64,000 bases of DNA from Leptolyngbya sp. SIOISBB (GCA_010671905.1 JAAHII010000001.1:930001-994000), one strand, 5' to 3'. Shown: positions 9,200 to 19,540, counted from the first letter of the stretch. The notes: generated from the letters alone by a model not told the origin. Numbers and translations are program-made.

Positions 9200-9955
9200 A
9201 TGCTTTTCTTGGCAGAAATTGCCCCCAACCTCTGGACAGCGGCCCAGTCTCGGCGGTTTTTAGGCCTCGAAGTGGGGTGCCGCATGATCGTGGTGCGATT
9301 GCCCAACGATGATCTCGTGTTAATCTCTCCGTTGCCCCTCAAGAGTGGCGATCGCGCTCGATTAGAGGCGCTGGGCAATGTGGCTCACTTGATTGCCCCA
9401 AACCGCTTTCATCATCTGCATTTTGGGCCAGCTCAAGCCCTGTATCCTAAAGCTCAAGCCTGGGGTGTTGAGGGGTTGTCGCAAAAACGGCCCGATCTGC
9501 GATTTGATCACACACTTGACCAACCCGGCCATTTTGAAAATGTGCTGCACTATTTACCCCTCAAGGGATTTGCCAGCATTACGCCCAGAGGGATTCAAAA
9601 CCTGAATGAATCGGTATTCTGGCACCAACCCAGCCAGACTCTTATCCTCACTGATATTGCCTTTAATTTCGACGAAACCTTTCCCTTTACGTCTCGACTA
9701 GCGGCCCAGGTTTTGGGGAGTTATCAAACGCTCCGGCCCACCCGGCTAGAAAAATGGGGCAGTTTTGATAAAGACGCGGTTGAACAGTCCATTCGCCAAG
9801 TGTTGCATTGGGACTTCGATCGCGTTATTCCCGGCCATGGTTCTATCGTCGAGTCCGATGCGAAAGCTGAGCTACAAGCTGGCTATGAATGGTTGCTAGG
9901 GCGATCGCTAGATCCTCACCCAACCCTCGCTGCCCTTTACAACACCGCCCGTTGA
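9200..9955 (+). CDS. DUF4336 / metallo-beta-lactamase-like protein
   Basis: About 251 residues. The N-terminus 'MLFLAEIAPNLWTA' and the 'LIAPNRFHHLH' and 'VIPGHGSIVES' segments match the DUF4336 family, which is related to the metallo-beta-lactamase fold. The full catalytic HxHxDH motif of that fold is not present, so hydrolase activity is uncertain. I place the start at the ATG at 9200, not the upstream GTG at 9140, because the first 20 upstream codons do not look like the family and a purine-rich GGAG-type site precedes 9200. It is probably co-transcribed with the TetR gene. Confidence 0.7.
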   Translation: MLFLAEIAPNLWTAAQSRRFLGLEVGCRMIVVRLPNDDLVLISPLPLKSGDRARLEALGNVAHLIAPNRFHHLHFGPAQALYPKAQAWGVEGLSQKRPDLRFDHTLDQPGHFENVLHYLPLKGFASITPRGIQNLNESVFWHQPSQTLILTDIAFNFDETFPFTSRLAAQVLGSYQTLRPTRLEKWGSFDKDAVEQSIRQVLHWDFDRVIPGHGSIVESDAKAELQAGYEWLLGRSLDPHPTLAALYNTAR

Positions 9956-10041
9956 GGTGATGTCAGCGACCTGGCAAGGTTCCACCCTCGCGAACAGTAA
10001 CTGAACTGATAGGATCAGGTTCAACCTCTAAACACAACATC

Positions 10042-10686
10042 ATGCTGACGATCGCCCTCCCCAAGGGAGCTCTGCTCAAAGAAAGCATCGCCCGATTTCA
10101 AGCTATTGGCTTAGACTTCAGTGCCTTTCTCGATAAGTCCAACCGGCAACTCCAAATTACGACCCCCAATGGCCAAGCCCAGGGGTTACTGGTGCGGGCG
10201 CAGGATGTTCCCGTCTATGTGGAATATGGTCAGGCCCAGTTAGGCATCGTGGGCTATGACGTCTTGCGAGAAAAGCAGGCCCATGTGGCTCAACTGGCTG
10301 ATTTGGCGTTCGGGCACTGCCGCATGTCAGTCGCCGTGAAAGCGTCGAGTCCTTATCGTTCAGCGTTAGATTTGCCAGCTCACTGCCGGGTCGCATCAAA
10401 ATTTGTGAACTGTGCGCGGGACTATTTCTCGAGTATCGACCTGCCGGTAGACATTGTGCCCCTGTACGGCTCAGTTGAGTTAGGGCCCATTACCGGCATG
10501 TCGGAAGCCATTGTGGACTTGGTCTCTACGGGACGCACCTTGCAGGAAAACAACTTGATGGAATTAGAGGTGTTGTATGAAAGTACTGCCCGGTTAATTG
10601 CCCATCCCATCAGCTATCGGGTGAATGCCGATGGTCTGAGTGACATTATTCACCAACTGCGATCGCCCACCCTCGTCCCGGCCTAA
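10042..10686 (+). CDS. hisG: ATP phosphoribosyltransferase catalytic subunit, short form
   Basis: This enzyme catalyses the first step of histidine biosynthesis, joining ATP and PRPP. It is 214 residues, the length of the short HisG type, which needs the HisZ regulatory partner; hisZ is not in this window. Recognisable pieces are the N-terminal 'LPKGALLKE', 'GIVGYDVL', and the PRPP-binding signature '[18 protein letters not shown]'. It stands apart from other his genes, as is usual in cyanobacteria. The ABC transporter gene follows on the same strand. Confidence 0.93.
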   Translation: MLTIALPKGALLKESIARFQAIGLDFSAFLDKSNRQLQITTPNGQAQGLLVRAQDVPVYVEYGQAQLGIVGYDVLREKQAHVAQLADLAFGHCRMSVAVKASSPYRSALDLPAHCRVASKFVNCARDYFSSIDLPVDIVPLYGSVELGPITGMSEAIVDLVSTGRTLQENNLMELEVLYESTARLIAHPISYRVNADGLSDIIHQLRSPTLVPA

Positions 10687-10687
10687 C

Positions 10688-10708
10688 GATCGCCACCGCT
10701 TGGCGATC
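10688..10708 (+). terminator. hairpin after hisG
   Basis: GATCGCCA (10688-10695) pairs with TGGCGATC (10701-10708) across a 5-base loop, two bases after the hisG stop. There is no T-run after it, so it is either a weak terminator or a HIP1-derived palindrome. Confidence 0.35.
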
Positions 10709-10804
10709 ACCCAAGGGGTTAGTTGCCTACGATACAGTGGGAAGAGTTCGGTTACCGGCCGCTAGTGTTGGCTAGAAACCAGCGATCACGCCCCTATTGC
10801 CCTA

Positions 10805-12731
10805 ATGACATCAGCCCCTTACTCACCCAATAATTCGCCTCAGCAGAACAGCCCATCCATTCGTAACAACGATTGGCGATTGTTTTTGCGGCTATGGCCT
10901 TACATTCGCGCCCAGCGCCGCTTTCTGTGGTTGCCGTTTGTGTTGCTCGTGCCGCTTTCGCTGGCCAATGCTTTACAGCCCATTTTGATTGGGCAAGCGA
11001 TCTCCCTGATTCGCCAAGAGCCGGTGGCTGGGTTTTTAGCCGACCGGACTCTGCAAGGAGGGCTCAACATCCTCGTCGGGCTGCTGTTGGTCACGGTCGC
11101 TGTGCGTTTGACGTTGGATGGCTGGCAAAGCTTTTTGGTGCAAAAAGTTGGTCAACGCATTACGGCCAATATTCGCAACGATCTGTTTACCCATGTGACC
11201 TCCTTGGCGGTCCGCTTCTTCGATCGCACGCCGGTGGGCAAGCTGATCACTCGCCTCACGAGCGATGTCGATGCGTTAGGCGACGTGTTTTCGACCGGGG
11301 CCGTGGGTATTTTCAGCGATCTCTTCTCCATTGGGGTGATTGCTGTCGCGATGTTCTGGCTGCAATGGCAACTGGCCTCGATGCTCATCGCCATGCTGAT
11401 TCCCGTGACCTGGTTGATCATTTACTTTCAGCAACAGTACCGCAAAGCCAACTATCGCGCTCGCGAAAAGCTGTCAGAGCTGAACGCCGCCCTGCAAGAA
11501 AACATCATGGGCATCGAGGTGGTGCAAATGTTTCGCCGTGAACGCTTCAACTCAGAAGCCTTTCGGCGGACGAATCGGCAGTATGTGCGCGCCATTGATA
11601 AAACCATCTTTCATGACTCTGCCGTCTCATCCACCCTGGAATGGATTGCCCTGGTGGCGATCGCGGGGGTGCTCTGGCTCGGGGGCTACTTGGTCATGCA
11701 AGAATCCCTCACCTTTGGGGTGTTGGCTTCATTTATTCTGTTTGCCCAGCGCCTGTTCGATCCCCTCAGACAATTTGCGGATAAATTCACCTCTATCCAG
11801 GCCGGCTTCACGGCAGTTGAACGCATTACCGATTTGTTTAATGTGCCTGTTGAAATTCAAGATCCTGGTCAATTGGCGATGCCAGAGGCCACCCCGACCA
11901 CGGTGCCCCGCTCAGCCAAAGTCAATGGTTCAGGGCATGCCCCCCTTGGCTGAAGCGATCGCGGTTGCCGATCAGTCTGAGCAAGGGGCCGCATTGGTCA
12001 AAGCCTCAGAAATTCGGTTTGAGCAGGTGCTGTTTGGCTATAAGTCTGATGAATACGTCCTGAAAGATCTGAACTTCACCATTCACCCTGGCGAAAAAGT
12101 GGCTCTGGTCGGCCCGACTGGCGCTGGTAAAAGCTCGATCATTCGTTTGCTTTGCCGTCTTTACGATGTGAGTCAAGGTGAGATTCGTTTAGATGGGGTC
12201 AATATTCGCGACCTGCCCCAGGCGGAATTGCGGCGACGGATGGCCGTCATTTTGCAAGACGGATTTCTCTTTGCGGGTGACGTCAAAAGCAACATCACCT
12301 TAGGCGAAGACTATCCTCTCGAAGCCGTCAAAGCTGCCGCTGCCAAGACCAACGTCGCTCAGTTTATCGAGCAACTTCCCCAAGGTTATGACACGCTGCT
12401 GCGAGAGCGGGGAACCAATCTCTCTGGCGGACAAAAACAGCTCCTGGCCTTTGCCCGCGCCGCCATCCGCAATCCCGGTATTTTGATTCTGGATGAGGCC
12501 ACGGCCAACCTCGATGTCGGCACCGAGGCACTCATTCAAGACGCCCTCGAAAAGCTGCTTGAAGATCGCACCGCGATCATCATTGCCCATCGCCTCTCAA
12601 CCATTCGCAATGTCGATCGCATCCTAGTCCTCAAACAAGGAGAGCTGATTGAGCAAGGTAACCATGAGTCACTGTTAGCGCAAAACGGCCTCTACGCTAG
12701 CCTCTATAAGCTGCAAATGCTCGAAGGTTAG
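10805..12731 (+). pseudogene. ABC transporter permease/ATP-binding exporter, frameshifted
   Basis: An exporter half-transporter of the MsbA/lipid-multidrug type, about 640 residues if repaired. The membrane domain (about residues 35-340, six helices) is in the first frame up to a TGA at 11951-11953. The nucleotide-binding domain continues in the next frame: Walker A 'GPTGAGKSS', signature 'LSGGQKQ', Walker B 'ILILDEA', and the H-loop 'IIAHRLST'. Removing one C from the C6 run at 11940-11945 joins the two halves as 'GHAPLAEAIAVAD'. All motifs are otherwise intact. A sequencing overcall is the simplest explanation; a true frameshift would leave a membrane domain without its ATPase. The transported substrate cannot be inferred. 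Confidence 0.85.
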
Positions 12732-13413
12732 GGCCAAACGAGTCTGACGCAGAGGTTGGGGAAGTCAAGCTTAGCCGTGATCGTGTTGACGCAACTGGGC
12801 GGCGTTATCTCAGGTCTCAAAGATATGGCGGTTCCAGATTGCCGATGGCTCGATACTCACCAGCCGGTCGCGCATTCGCTGGTATAGCAAGCCGCAGTTT
12901 GATCAGGTCGCCCTGGATTGTCGAAACTGCTTTCTAGCCTGCATTTCAATTCCGCATTCCGACCTCCGCATTCCGCATTCTGCTATAGCCACCAGGGAGG
13001 TCACCCGTCTGCAATCGGCTTACTCATAACTCAGTGAATTCCTCAATAATTTGGGCAGGCTTTACCGCAACTTTACTTGGGGCTCAGTATTTTTCATGAA
13101 AACAATGAAATTGCCCGCTATCAACGCCCTAGAGGCTTGAAGTATACTTGAAGCGGAAAATCGATTGCCCGCAGCCACTTTTGACCCAGGCGAAGACTAA
13201 GAATTGCTTGAGCGAATGATTGTTCTGTCGAAACCATCTTTCTTCAGAAACGGCTATTCAAAATCTGTGCCATTTTTACGCTAATTAATCTTCAACAACT
13301 CTCAGACTTAAACCTTAAAATCTTTTTTCACCGAACCTTTTGACAGATGATTTTCCACTTTTAGATGCTTTAGCAAGTGGAAATTCTTGAAGGCGTGTCA
13401 TCGATGGAATCTT
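12732..13413 (+). other. intergenic region holding repeat copy A
   Basis: About 680 bases. It contains one 105-bp dispersed element at 12883-12987 (listed separately). The remainder has no convincing open frame. The last 150 bases are A/T-rich and would hold the promoter of the GH9 gene. Confidence 0.45.
12883..12987 (+). repeat. 105-bp dispersed TIR element, copy A
   Basis: Bounded by TATAGCA and its inverse TGCTATA. The right half carries tandem TCCGCATTC-like heptad/nonamer units. Copies B (24274-24378) and C (36273-36377) have exactly the same length; D (51334-51431) is diverged. There is no coding capacity, so it resembles a MITE or REP-like element. Confidence 0.8.
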
Positions 13414-15333
13414 ATGAAGGCAACTCTGTTTTTTCGAAAGCTCTCTTTGTTCTTTCGTCAGATCTATAGACCGCAAAAACAGTGGATCTTTGCCTCCCTG
13501 TGCGTCATCAGTGCGATCGCGGTGGTCGTATTTGGCGGTTGCGGGGCATTGCAGTCTTCTTCGTTGGCGGCCCCCCCCAGTATCTTGGTGGATCAATTTG
13601 GCTACCGGCCGGGCGACGCTAAAGTTGCGGTCATTCAACAGGCGAGTGCGACGACCGAGGATGATCCGAGTTTGTACGCCCACTTGACGGACACGTTTCA
13701 AATCGTCAGGGTAGACAACCCAGCAGCCCCGGTTTACACCGGCCAGGCAGAACTTTGGGAAGCCGGAAAAATTCATCCCCAGTCCGGCGATCGCGTGGCT
13801 TGGTTCGACTTTTCAACGGTTCAAACCCCCGGTGAATACGTCATTCAAAACACCCGAACAGGAGACGCTTCAGCCCCGTTTGCGATCGCAGAAGACGTGT
13901 ATCAAAACGTCTTGATCGCGGCCACTCGCATGTATTACTACCAGCGCAGCGGCTTTGATAAGGTTCCACCTTATGCGGATGCTCGTTGGGCTGATGGAGC
14001 AGCTTATCTAGGTCCAGGGCAAGATACTGAAGCCCGCTTCGTAGACGATAAAGAAAACGCCGAGCTCGAACGGGATATGCGGGGCGGCTGGTTTGATGCG
14101 GGTGACACGAATAAATATGTGACGTTTGCCTCTCCCCCCATTCATCAACTGTTAGACGCTTACACCCAAAATCCAGCGGTTTGGACGGATGATTTCAATA
14201 TTCCTGAATCCAATAACGGGATTCCTGACATTCTGGATGAGGTGCGGTACGAACTCGATTGGTTTCAGCGCATGCAAGATGACGACGGAGGCGTTTTCAT
14301 CAAACTCGGCACTCTTGATTACAACGATGCCCGACCGCCGAGCCAAGACCGGCGGCCCCGATTTTATGCGCCGAAGTGTTCCTCATCGACGATTGATGTG
14401 GCCAGCACCTTTGCCCATGCCGCGCTAGTATTTCGAGATTTTCCTGAGCTCCAGCCGCTGGCTGATACCCTAGAGCAGCGATCGCTCCAAGCCTGGAACT
14501 GGTTCAATCGTCATCCAGTTCAAACTGAGTGCGATACTCAGGAAATCAAAGCCGGAGATGCTGATCGAGATCCGGTAACGCAATTAGGATCGGCCATTTT
14601 AGCTGCCGTCTATCTGTCAGAGCTGCAAGACGATCCCCAGTTTGATAACTACATTCGGGAACATTTCCGTGAAACTCGGCCATTTAATGAGAGTCTAGGC
14701 GTTTTGTACGCTTCCTCAGTTGTTGACGGCTTGACAATCTATAGTCAGTCGGCCACTGCTCCAGCCGATATTCAAGCTGCTGTCAAAACCGAACTCTCAC
14801 AACTTTTGTTCGAGCAGTTGCCAATCTTCTTTCAACATTCCCTTACCTTAGATCCCTACCGCGCTTTTATGCCCGACCCTCAATATCATTGGGGTAGCAA
14901 TGCAGTGAAAAGCCGATTTGGCAATATTAATCACGTGATTAGTAGCTCTACTGACAATGCGCAAAAATCCCAACAATATACCGAACAGGCACTGGGCTAT
15001 TTGCACTATTTGCATGGGGTTAATCCCCTCGGCATCGTTTATTTGACCAATATGTATGAAGATGGTGCCGAGTATTCAGCCAATGAAATGTTTCACAAAT
15101 GGTTTGGGGGCGGTATTTATGACAATGCTCAGACCTCTTCGAGTGGCCCTGCCCCTGGCTATGTGACGGGGGGGCCGAACAAGAACTACACTGGCCCAGC
15201 AGAAGGGGTCGTGGATCAACCACCCATGCGGACTTATTTAGACCGCAATGACACAGAGTTATTGATGTGGGAAATCACAGAACCTTCGATTGCTTATCAA
15301 GCACCGTATATTCAACTTCTATCCAGCTTCTAG
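13414..15333 (+). CDS. glycoside hydrolase family 9 protein (endoglucanase-like)
   Basis: A secreted beta-glycanase of about 639 residues. A hydrophobic N-terminal segment (about residues 24-45) ends in a Cys and may be a lipoprotein or signal anchor. An N-terminal Ig-like CelD_N domain follows ('ILVDQFGYRPGDAKVAVI', about 55-150), then the alpha/alpha barrel. The GH9 catalytic Asp motif is 'GWFDAGDTNKYV' (D228, D231), and the C-terminal general acid is probably E623 in 'WEITEP'. 'HYLHGVNPLG' is also typical of GH9. The start is the ATG at 13414; an upstream TTG adds nine unlikely residues. GH9 enzymes in cyanobacteria may act on cellulose-like exopolysaccharide. It is followed by a glycosyltransferase on the same strand. 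Confidence 0.87.
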   Translation: MKATLFFRKLSLFFRQIYRPQKQWIFASLCVISAIAVVVFGGCGALQSSSLAAPPSILVDQFGYRPGDAKVAVIQQASATTEDDPSLYAHLTDTFQIVRVDNPAAPVYTGQAELWEAGKIHPQSGDRVAWFDFSTVQTPGEYVIQNTRTGDASAPFAIAEDVYQNVLIAATRMYYYQRSGFDKVPPYADARWADGAAYLGPGQDTEARFVDDKENAELERDMRGGWFDAGDTNKYVTFASPPIHQLLDAYTQNPAVWTDDFNIPESNNGIPDILDEVRYELDWFQRMQDDDGGVFIKLGTLDYNDARPPSQDRRPRFYAPKCSSSTIDVASTFAHAALVFRDFPELQPLADTLEQRSLQAWNWFNRHPVQTECDTQEIKAGDADRDPVTQLGSAILAAVYLSELQDDPQFDNYIREHFRETRPFNESLGVLYASSVVDGLTIYSQSATAPADIQAAVKTELSQLLFEQLPIFFQHSLTLDPYRAFMPDPQYHWGSNAVKSRFGNINHVISSSTDNAQKSQQYTEQALGYLHYLHGVNPLGIVYLTNMYEDGAEYSANEMFHKWFGGGIYDNAQTSSSGPAPGYVTGGPNKNYTGPAEGVVDQPPMRTYLDRNDTELLMWEITEPSIAYQAPYIQLLSSF

Positions 15334-15427
15334 AAGCCAAAAGTCTAGTCTGAAGTTGGTTATCGGTCTTTAAGACTATCCGTTTATCGCCCATTTTTCA
15401 GACTCATCTACATCCTCTAAAATAACG

Positions 15428-16357
15428 ATGTCAATCTTTATTTCTATCTGTATTGCCACCTATAAACGCCCTGCTGGCTTGTCTCGATTGTTAGAGGGGC
15501 TCAACAACCTGAGATTTAATGAGATTGAACTCCCCAGGGTGGAAGTTGTCATCGCCGATAACGATGGCGAGGGTTCAGCAAAGCAGATTTATGAATCCGT
15601 CAAGCCAGATTTTAAGTGGGAATTGGTTTATGGTATTGAGCCTCAGCAGGGAGTAACGTTTGCCCGTAATCGTTCCTTGGCCTTAGCCTCTCCAGATGCT
15701 GACTTTTTAGTCTTTATTGATGATGATGAAGTGCCCACCGCATATTGGCTAGAATCCTTAATTGCTTGCCAAATTCAATATGATGCGGATGTGGTTACCG
15801 GTCCTGTTTTTCCGAAGTTTGAAGCGCAGGATGTTCCCGAGTGGATTGTTAAGGGTGGTTTTTTTGCCCCAGCAGAGCATGAAACGGGTAAAGCCATGGA
15901 GGTGGCTTTTACTAACAACACCCTAGTGAGAAGCGCCGACATTCGCCAGCTAGATAATCCCTTTGACGAAAATCTGGCGTTTAGAGGCTCCGAAGATGTT
16001 CACCTATTTATGAATCTCTTTAAACAGGGTTCGAAGATTATTTGGTGTAATGAAGCTGTGGTTTACGAGTTCATTCCCGAAAGTCGTTTGAACTTAAAGT
16101 GGCTGCGCGATCGCAATTACTACGGCTGGAGCACCCACAGCTTGGTCGAAAAGCAATGCTTTCCCTCTTTGGCGGTCCAAGGTATGAGGATGATCAAAGG
16201 CTGCTTATTGATTCTGATTGGGGGATTGACGCTGGTGCCGAGTTTCTTAATGGGGCAACATCGGGTCGCCAAATCTATCATCCAAGTCTATCGGGGGCTC
16301 GGCAGTTTATCTGGCTTAATTAATGTCCAAGGAGCTTGGGGGGGAGCCGATCGCTAG
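15428..16357 (+). CDS. glycosyltransferase family 2
   Basis: About 309 residues with a GT-A fold. The N-terminal nucleotide-sugar site is 'ISICIATYKRPAGLSRLLEG', a second loop is 'VVIADNDGEGS', and the metal-binding DXD is in 'FLVFIDDDEVP' (about residue 97). 'RGSEDVHLF' fits the acceptor or catalytic Glu-Asp region. A hydrophobic segment near 260-282 would anchor it to the membrane. It follows the GH9 gene by 95 bases on the same strand, so a shared role in exopolysaccharide synthesis and trimming is possible. Sugar donor and acceptor are unknown. Confidence 0.85.
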   Translation: MSIFISICIATYKRPAGLSRLLEGLNNLRFNEIELPRVEVVIADNDGEGSAKQIYESVKPDFKWELVYGIEPQQGVTFARNRSLALASPDADFLVFIDDDEVPTAYWLESLIACQIQYDADVVTGPVFPKFEAQDVPEWIVKGGFFAPAEHETGKAMEVAFTNNTLVRSADIRQLDNPFDENLAFRGSEDVHLFMNLFKQGSKIIWCNEAVVYEFIPESRLNLKWLRDRNYYGWSTHSLVEKQCFPSLAVQGMRMIKGCLLILIGGLTLVPSFLMGQHRVAKSIIQVYRGLGSLSGLINVQGAWGGADR

Positions 16358-16525
16358 TCTTTCGCTCAAGCGGTCACAGCTCTGCAGCCGGTGGGATACC
16401 CACGTTGATCATTAACCAGATTTACCCTTGGGACATCAGTTCGACAGCCTGGTTTCGCCCTCTCTTCAAGCCTCTCCCAGAAGGAGAAAGGCATCAAACG
16501 TACGTGTTTAGTGTCTGTATACCGC

Positions 16526-16608
16526 AAATCCCCTCCGGTGGAGGGGTGCCCGCAGGGCGGGGTGGGTTTACCGCGTTTGGAATGCCAGGTTTGACCCACC
16601 CCTTAAGC
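16526..16608 (+). repeat. GC-rich dispersed palindromic repeat
   Basis: It starts with CCCCTCC (16530-16536) paired to GGAGGGG (16540-16546) and continues with a GCAGGGCGGGGTGGGT core and a GACCCACCCC return arm. A related copy lies in the opposite orientation at about 28897-28999. It is similar to repeats seen between genes in many cyanobacteria. Confidence 0.6.
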
Positions 16609-16738
16609 CTAGGGTTGATTCTCTACAGGGAGAAAATTAGCTATGATCCGGCATCTCCGTTAGACCTCAAAATGAACGCAACATAAAAATGAGGGTTTCA
16701 CCTTTTTTCTTTGTCGAGAGAATCAGCCCTACCCCTTA

Positions 16739-16759
16739 ATCCCCTCCACTGGAGGGGAT
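16739..16759 (+). terminator. perfect 9-bp GC hairpin
   Basis: ATCCCCTCC and GGAGGGGAT with a 3-base loop. It lies between convergent genes and repeats the head of the GC-rich repeat at 16526. It may act as a bidirectional terminator. Confidence 0.4.
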
Positions 16760-16883
16760 GAGCTCCTAGCAAACCCGATACGCTAAACAGATACAGAGGG
16801 AGAAAGGCCGCAAACCCTGATGCGTTCACAGTCTATTATCCAAATCTGGGTCGAAAATTAGAATTTTTGGTTTTTCATCGAAC

Positions 16884-17594
16884 TCACGTTTGGGGCACGA
16901 GCCCAGGCAGCAGGGTTTCTAAATTCAAGTCAGAAGCCGCCGCGATAAGCGCCGCTTGATTACTGGTCTGTTCTAAGTAAGGTATTTTGCCCAGCACTGG
17001 CAACTGGGTCAGGCGCTCAATTAACTCGATCGGCGCCCAGTTCTGCTGCTCTTCTAGGGTGAGGGGCGCGGTGCAATTGAGAATCAGCCCCTTAACCGAG
17101 AGCTGATGTTGACGGGCGAGGGCGGCATTGGCCACGGCCTGTGAGATCGCCCCTAACTTTATCGGCACAACCAACACGATGGGCAGGTGCCAGGCCGCGG
17201 CCAGGTCCGCGATGGTCCACTCGTCGGTCACCGGGGAGCCCAGGCCCCCCAGGGCCTCCACCAGCACAAACTGCCGTTCAGCAAGCAGCTGACTCAGATG
17301 TTGCCACACCACCGTCAAGTCAATGGTTTTACCCTCTTGGGCAGCGGCCAGCGGTGGTGCCAGGGGAGCCGCAAAACGCTGCGGCGCGATCGAGTCGGCG
17401 GTCTGAGCTAAGTCAAAGAGTTGAGTATAGGTTTCAAAGTCGCCGATGCCTGATTGTACTGGCTTCATCAGACCTAGGGATGTCGCCGTAAAGTGCTGGA
17501 GCCAGTAAGCGGCGATCGCGGTGGTGACCACGGTTTTGCCCACTTCAGTATCCGTACCGGTAATGAGTAGGCCATTTTTAACTGCGGTAGTCAT
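16884..17594 (-). CDS. bioD: dethiobiotin synthase
   Basis: This ATP-dependent enzyme carboxylates 7,8-diaminopelargonic acid to dethiobiotin, the penultimate step of biotin synthesis. It is 236 residues. The P-loop 'ITGTDTEVGKTVVT' (about residues 10-23), 'MKPVQSG' and 'VEALGGLGSPV' are the expected substrate and nucleotide segments. The ATG shares its A with the TAA stop of the upstream kinase gene (TAATG), so translation is probably coupled. No other bio gene is in the window. Confidence 0.92.
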   Translation of the reverse strand: MTTAVKNGLLITGTDTEVGKTVVTTAIAAYWLQHFTATSLGLMKPVQSGIGDFETYTQLFDLAQTADSIAPQRFAAPLAPPLAAAQEGKTIDLTVVWQHLSQLLAERQFVLVEALGGLGSPVTDEWTIADLAAAWHLPIVLVVPIKLGAISQAVANAALARQHQLSVKGLILNCTAPLTLEEQQNWAPIELIERLTQLPVLGKIPYLEQTSNQAALIAAASDLNLETLLPGLVPQT

Positions 17595-19540
17595 TATTCC
17601 TTCATCACAAATTGCAGCGTAAACTCAGAATTGTCTGTGGCACTGACATCGATCGCATAATCCCCCCCAACCGGTGCCGCATCTTCCCACAGCTGCACTG
17701 AAGAGGCGAGCGGTCCCCCAGCGGGGAGACGAACCGTAAAGGTCGTCGGAGCCGTGGAACTAGCCACGGTCACTTCCAACACTTCCCCCTCTCGCAGGTT
17801 GATCACATAGCGGCGGATGCGGCTGGGACCGGCACTATTGGCCACGAGCGTCGAGTTCTGCCCTGGTGGAAAGCGGATCCGTTGCTCGGAAACGATTTCA
17901 GGTTCTTCTGGGGTTTCCGGTTCCTCGGGCTCGGTAGGCGTTTCCGGTTCCTCAGGGTCGGTGGGGGTTTCGGGCTCCTCGGGGTCAGTGGGTGCTTCGG
18001 GGTCACTGCCTTCCGAGAGGGAAACTTGCAGGGCATAGTTGCTTTCCTCAACTCCCTCCACAGGACTGAGCTGAATCGTATACTCCCCGGTGAAATCGAG
18101 GGGGCCGGTCCAACCGAGAACGCGGCGAGCTTGCCCATCAGGCGGATTGCCATTGGGGGCCAACACCGTCATGAGCACCCCTTCACCTTCTAATTGAGCC
18201 AGCAGGGTTTCTCCCTGACGGCCTTCAAAGATGTAATTTACGGTTTCGTTGGCCTTAAGACTCCCTTCCACGGTCGTTGATTCGCCGGTTCGAATGTCCA
18301 GGTTTTGGGTATATTCCACCGGTTCGGGCTCCGGTTCGGGTTCGGGTTCCGGCGGCGGCGTGGGGCGCGTTACCGGCTGGTCAGGATTGATTTCAATCTG
18401 CGGCACATCGGATTCGGTTTCCGCAGGCGGACGATTGAGGGCGTTGACCAGTCCCCACCCCCCTAGCCCCGCGACGATCGCCAGCCCCAAGGCTAACCCC
18501 CCAACCGCCAGCGGGTTTTCCCAAATGGAACCGTCGTCTTCCTCCAGTACCGCCGGAGTCGCTGGACGATACGTTTTGGGGGTCTCTGGCCCCGCCATCG
18601 TCGTCGATTGAGCCGCTCGACCGACCGCCACAGTCCGGATTGGAGCATTGGGGGCAGCAGCGGGGGGCGAAAAAGCGGGTACCGGTGCCCCAGTGGAGAA
18701 ATTGCCTGCAGCTCCGAGGGCCTGAGCCATTTCGCTGACGGTTTGATAGCGATCGCCCGGTCGATAGCTAGTCGCTTTATCTAGCACTTGCGTCAGACCC
18801 GGACTGACATCCGCATAGCTGTGCCAGTACCAGGTCAAATTGACATCATCAAAAATGTCTTGGGGTTCGCGACCGCTGAGCAGCACGATCGCCGTCACGG
18901 CCAAAGCGTACAGATCACTGCTGGGATACGCCCGCCCTGACTGCATCTGCTCGCTGGGGGCATAGCCCGGTTTGCCAACGGTGGTGGCATGGTAAGTCGC
19001 CCCCGCCATCTGGACTCGCGTGACGACTTCTTTCACGACGCCAAAGTCAATGAGCACCGGCAACCGGTCTTGATTGCGCAGCAAAATATTGTCGGGACTA
19101 ATATCTCGATGAATGATGCCCTTGGCGTGAATGTGAGCTAGCACCGGCAGCATTTGCTGGAGAAACTGCCGCACCTCAGCTTCTGAGAAGGTCGCGTTTT
19201 GCAAGCGCCGCTGATGCAACAACTCGCGATAGGAGTGTCCCTCAACATAGTCTTGCACCAAAAACAGTCGCCCCTCTACTTCAAACGTGGCGCGAAACTG
19301 CGGAATCTGTGGGTGCTGAATCTGATAAAGAATGGTTGCTTCTCGCTGAAACAACTCCGTTGACTTGCTGGAAAAGTGATCTTCTCCCTGCTGGGGTAAA
19401 AACTCTTTGACCGCACAGCGTTCGTTAAAGCGGCCCTGGTCTTGCGCCAGATACGTCCGTCCAAAACCGCCCTGACCAAGCAGTTGAACGATTTGATATC
19501 GCGACTGGAGCACGGTGCCAAAGGGGAGCGGGGGATACAT
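17594..19540 (-). CDS. Ser/Thr protein kinase with transmembrane and extracytoplasmic domains
   Basis: A Hanks-type kinase of about 648 residues. The kinase domain (about 10-285) shows the Gly loop 'LLGQGGFGRTYLA', the Lys in 'CAVKEF', the catalytic loop 'HRDISPDNIL' and 'IDFGVV'. A transmembrane helix lies near residues 345-370. A Pro-Glu repeat linker follows, then a beta-rich pre-peptidase-like domain, a second Glu/Pro/Thr repeat tract and a final beta domain, all presumably outside the membrane. I chose the ATG at 19540 because family members start just before 'FGTVLQSRYQIV'. It overlaps bioD by one base. Substrates are unknown. Confidence 0.9.
   Translation of the reverse strand: MYPPLPFGTVLQSRYQIVQLLGQGGFGRTYLAQDQGRFNERCAVKEFLPQQGEDHFSSKSTELFQREATILYQIQHPQIPQFRATFEVEGRLFLVQDYVEGHSYRELLHQRRLQNATFSEAEVRQFLQQMLPVLAHIHAKGIIHRDISPDNILLRNQDRLPVLIDFGVVKEVVTRVQMAGATYHATTVGKPGYAPSEQMQSGRAYPSSDLYALAVTAIVLLSGREPQDIFDDVNLTWYWHSYADVSPGLTQVLDKATSYRPGDRYQTVSEMAQALGAAGNFSTGAPVPAFSPPAAAPNAPIRTVAVGRAAQSTTMAGPETPKTYRPATPAVLEEDDGSIWENPLAVGGLALGLAIVAGLGGWGLVNALNRPPAETESDVPQIEINPDQPVTRPTPPPEPEPEPEPEPVEYTQNLDIRTGESTTVEGSLKANETVNYIFEGRQGETLLAQLEGEGVLMTVLAPNGNPPDGQARRVLGWTGPLDFTGEYTIQLSPVEGVEESNYALQVSLSEGSDPEAPTDPEEPETPTDPEEPETPTEPEEPETPEEPEIVSEQRIRFPPGQNSTLVANSAGPSRIRRYVINLREGEVLEVTVASSTAPTTFTVRLPAGGPLASSVQLWEDAAPVGGDYAIDVSATDNSEFTLQFVMKE

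Larger units (their letters stand above)
16358..16883. other. intergenic region with GC-rich palindromic repeats
   Basis: Between the converging glycosyltransferase and bioD genes. It contains two strong GC hairpins (16526-16608 and 16739-16759, listed separately) and no credible gene. Confidence 0.5.

Noticed and set aside
17880-18010. Repetitive Glu-Pro-Thr coding tract, considered as a DNA repeat element
   Set aside because: It is in frame within the kinase gene and explained as a low-complexity linker.
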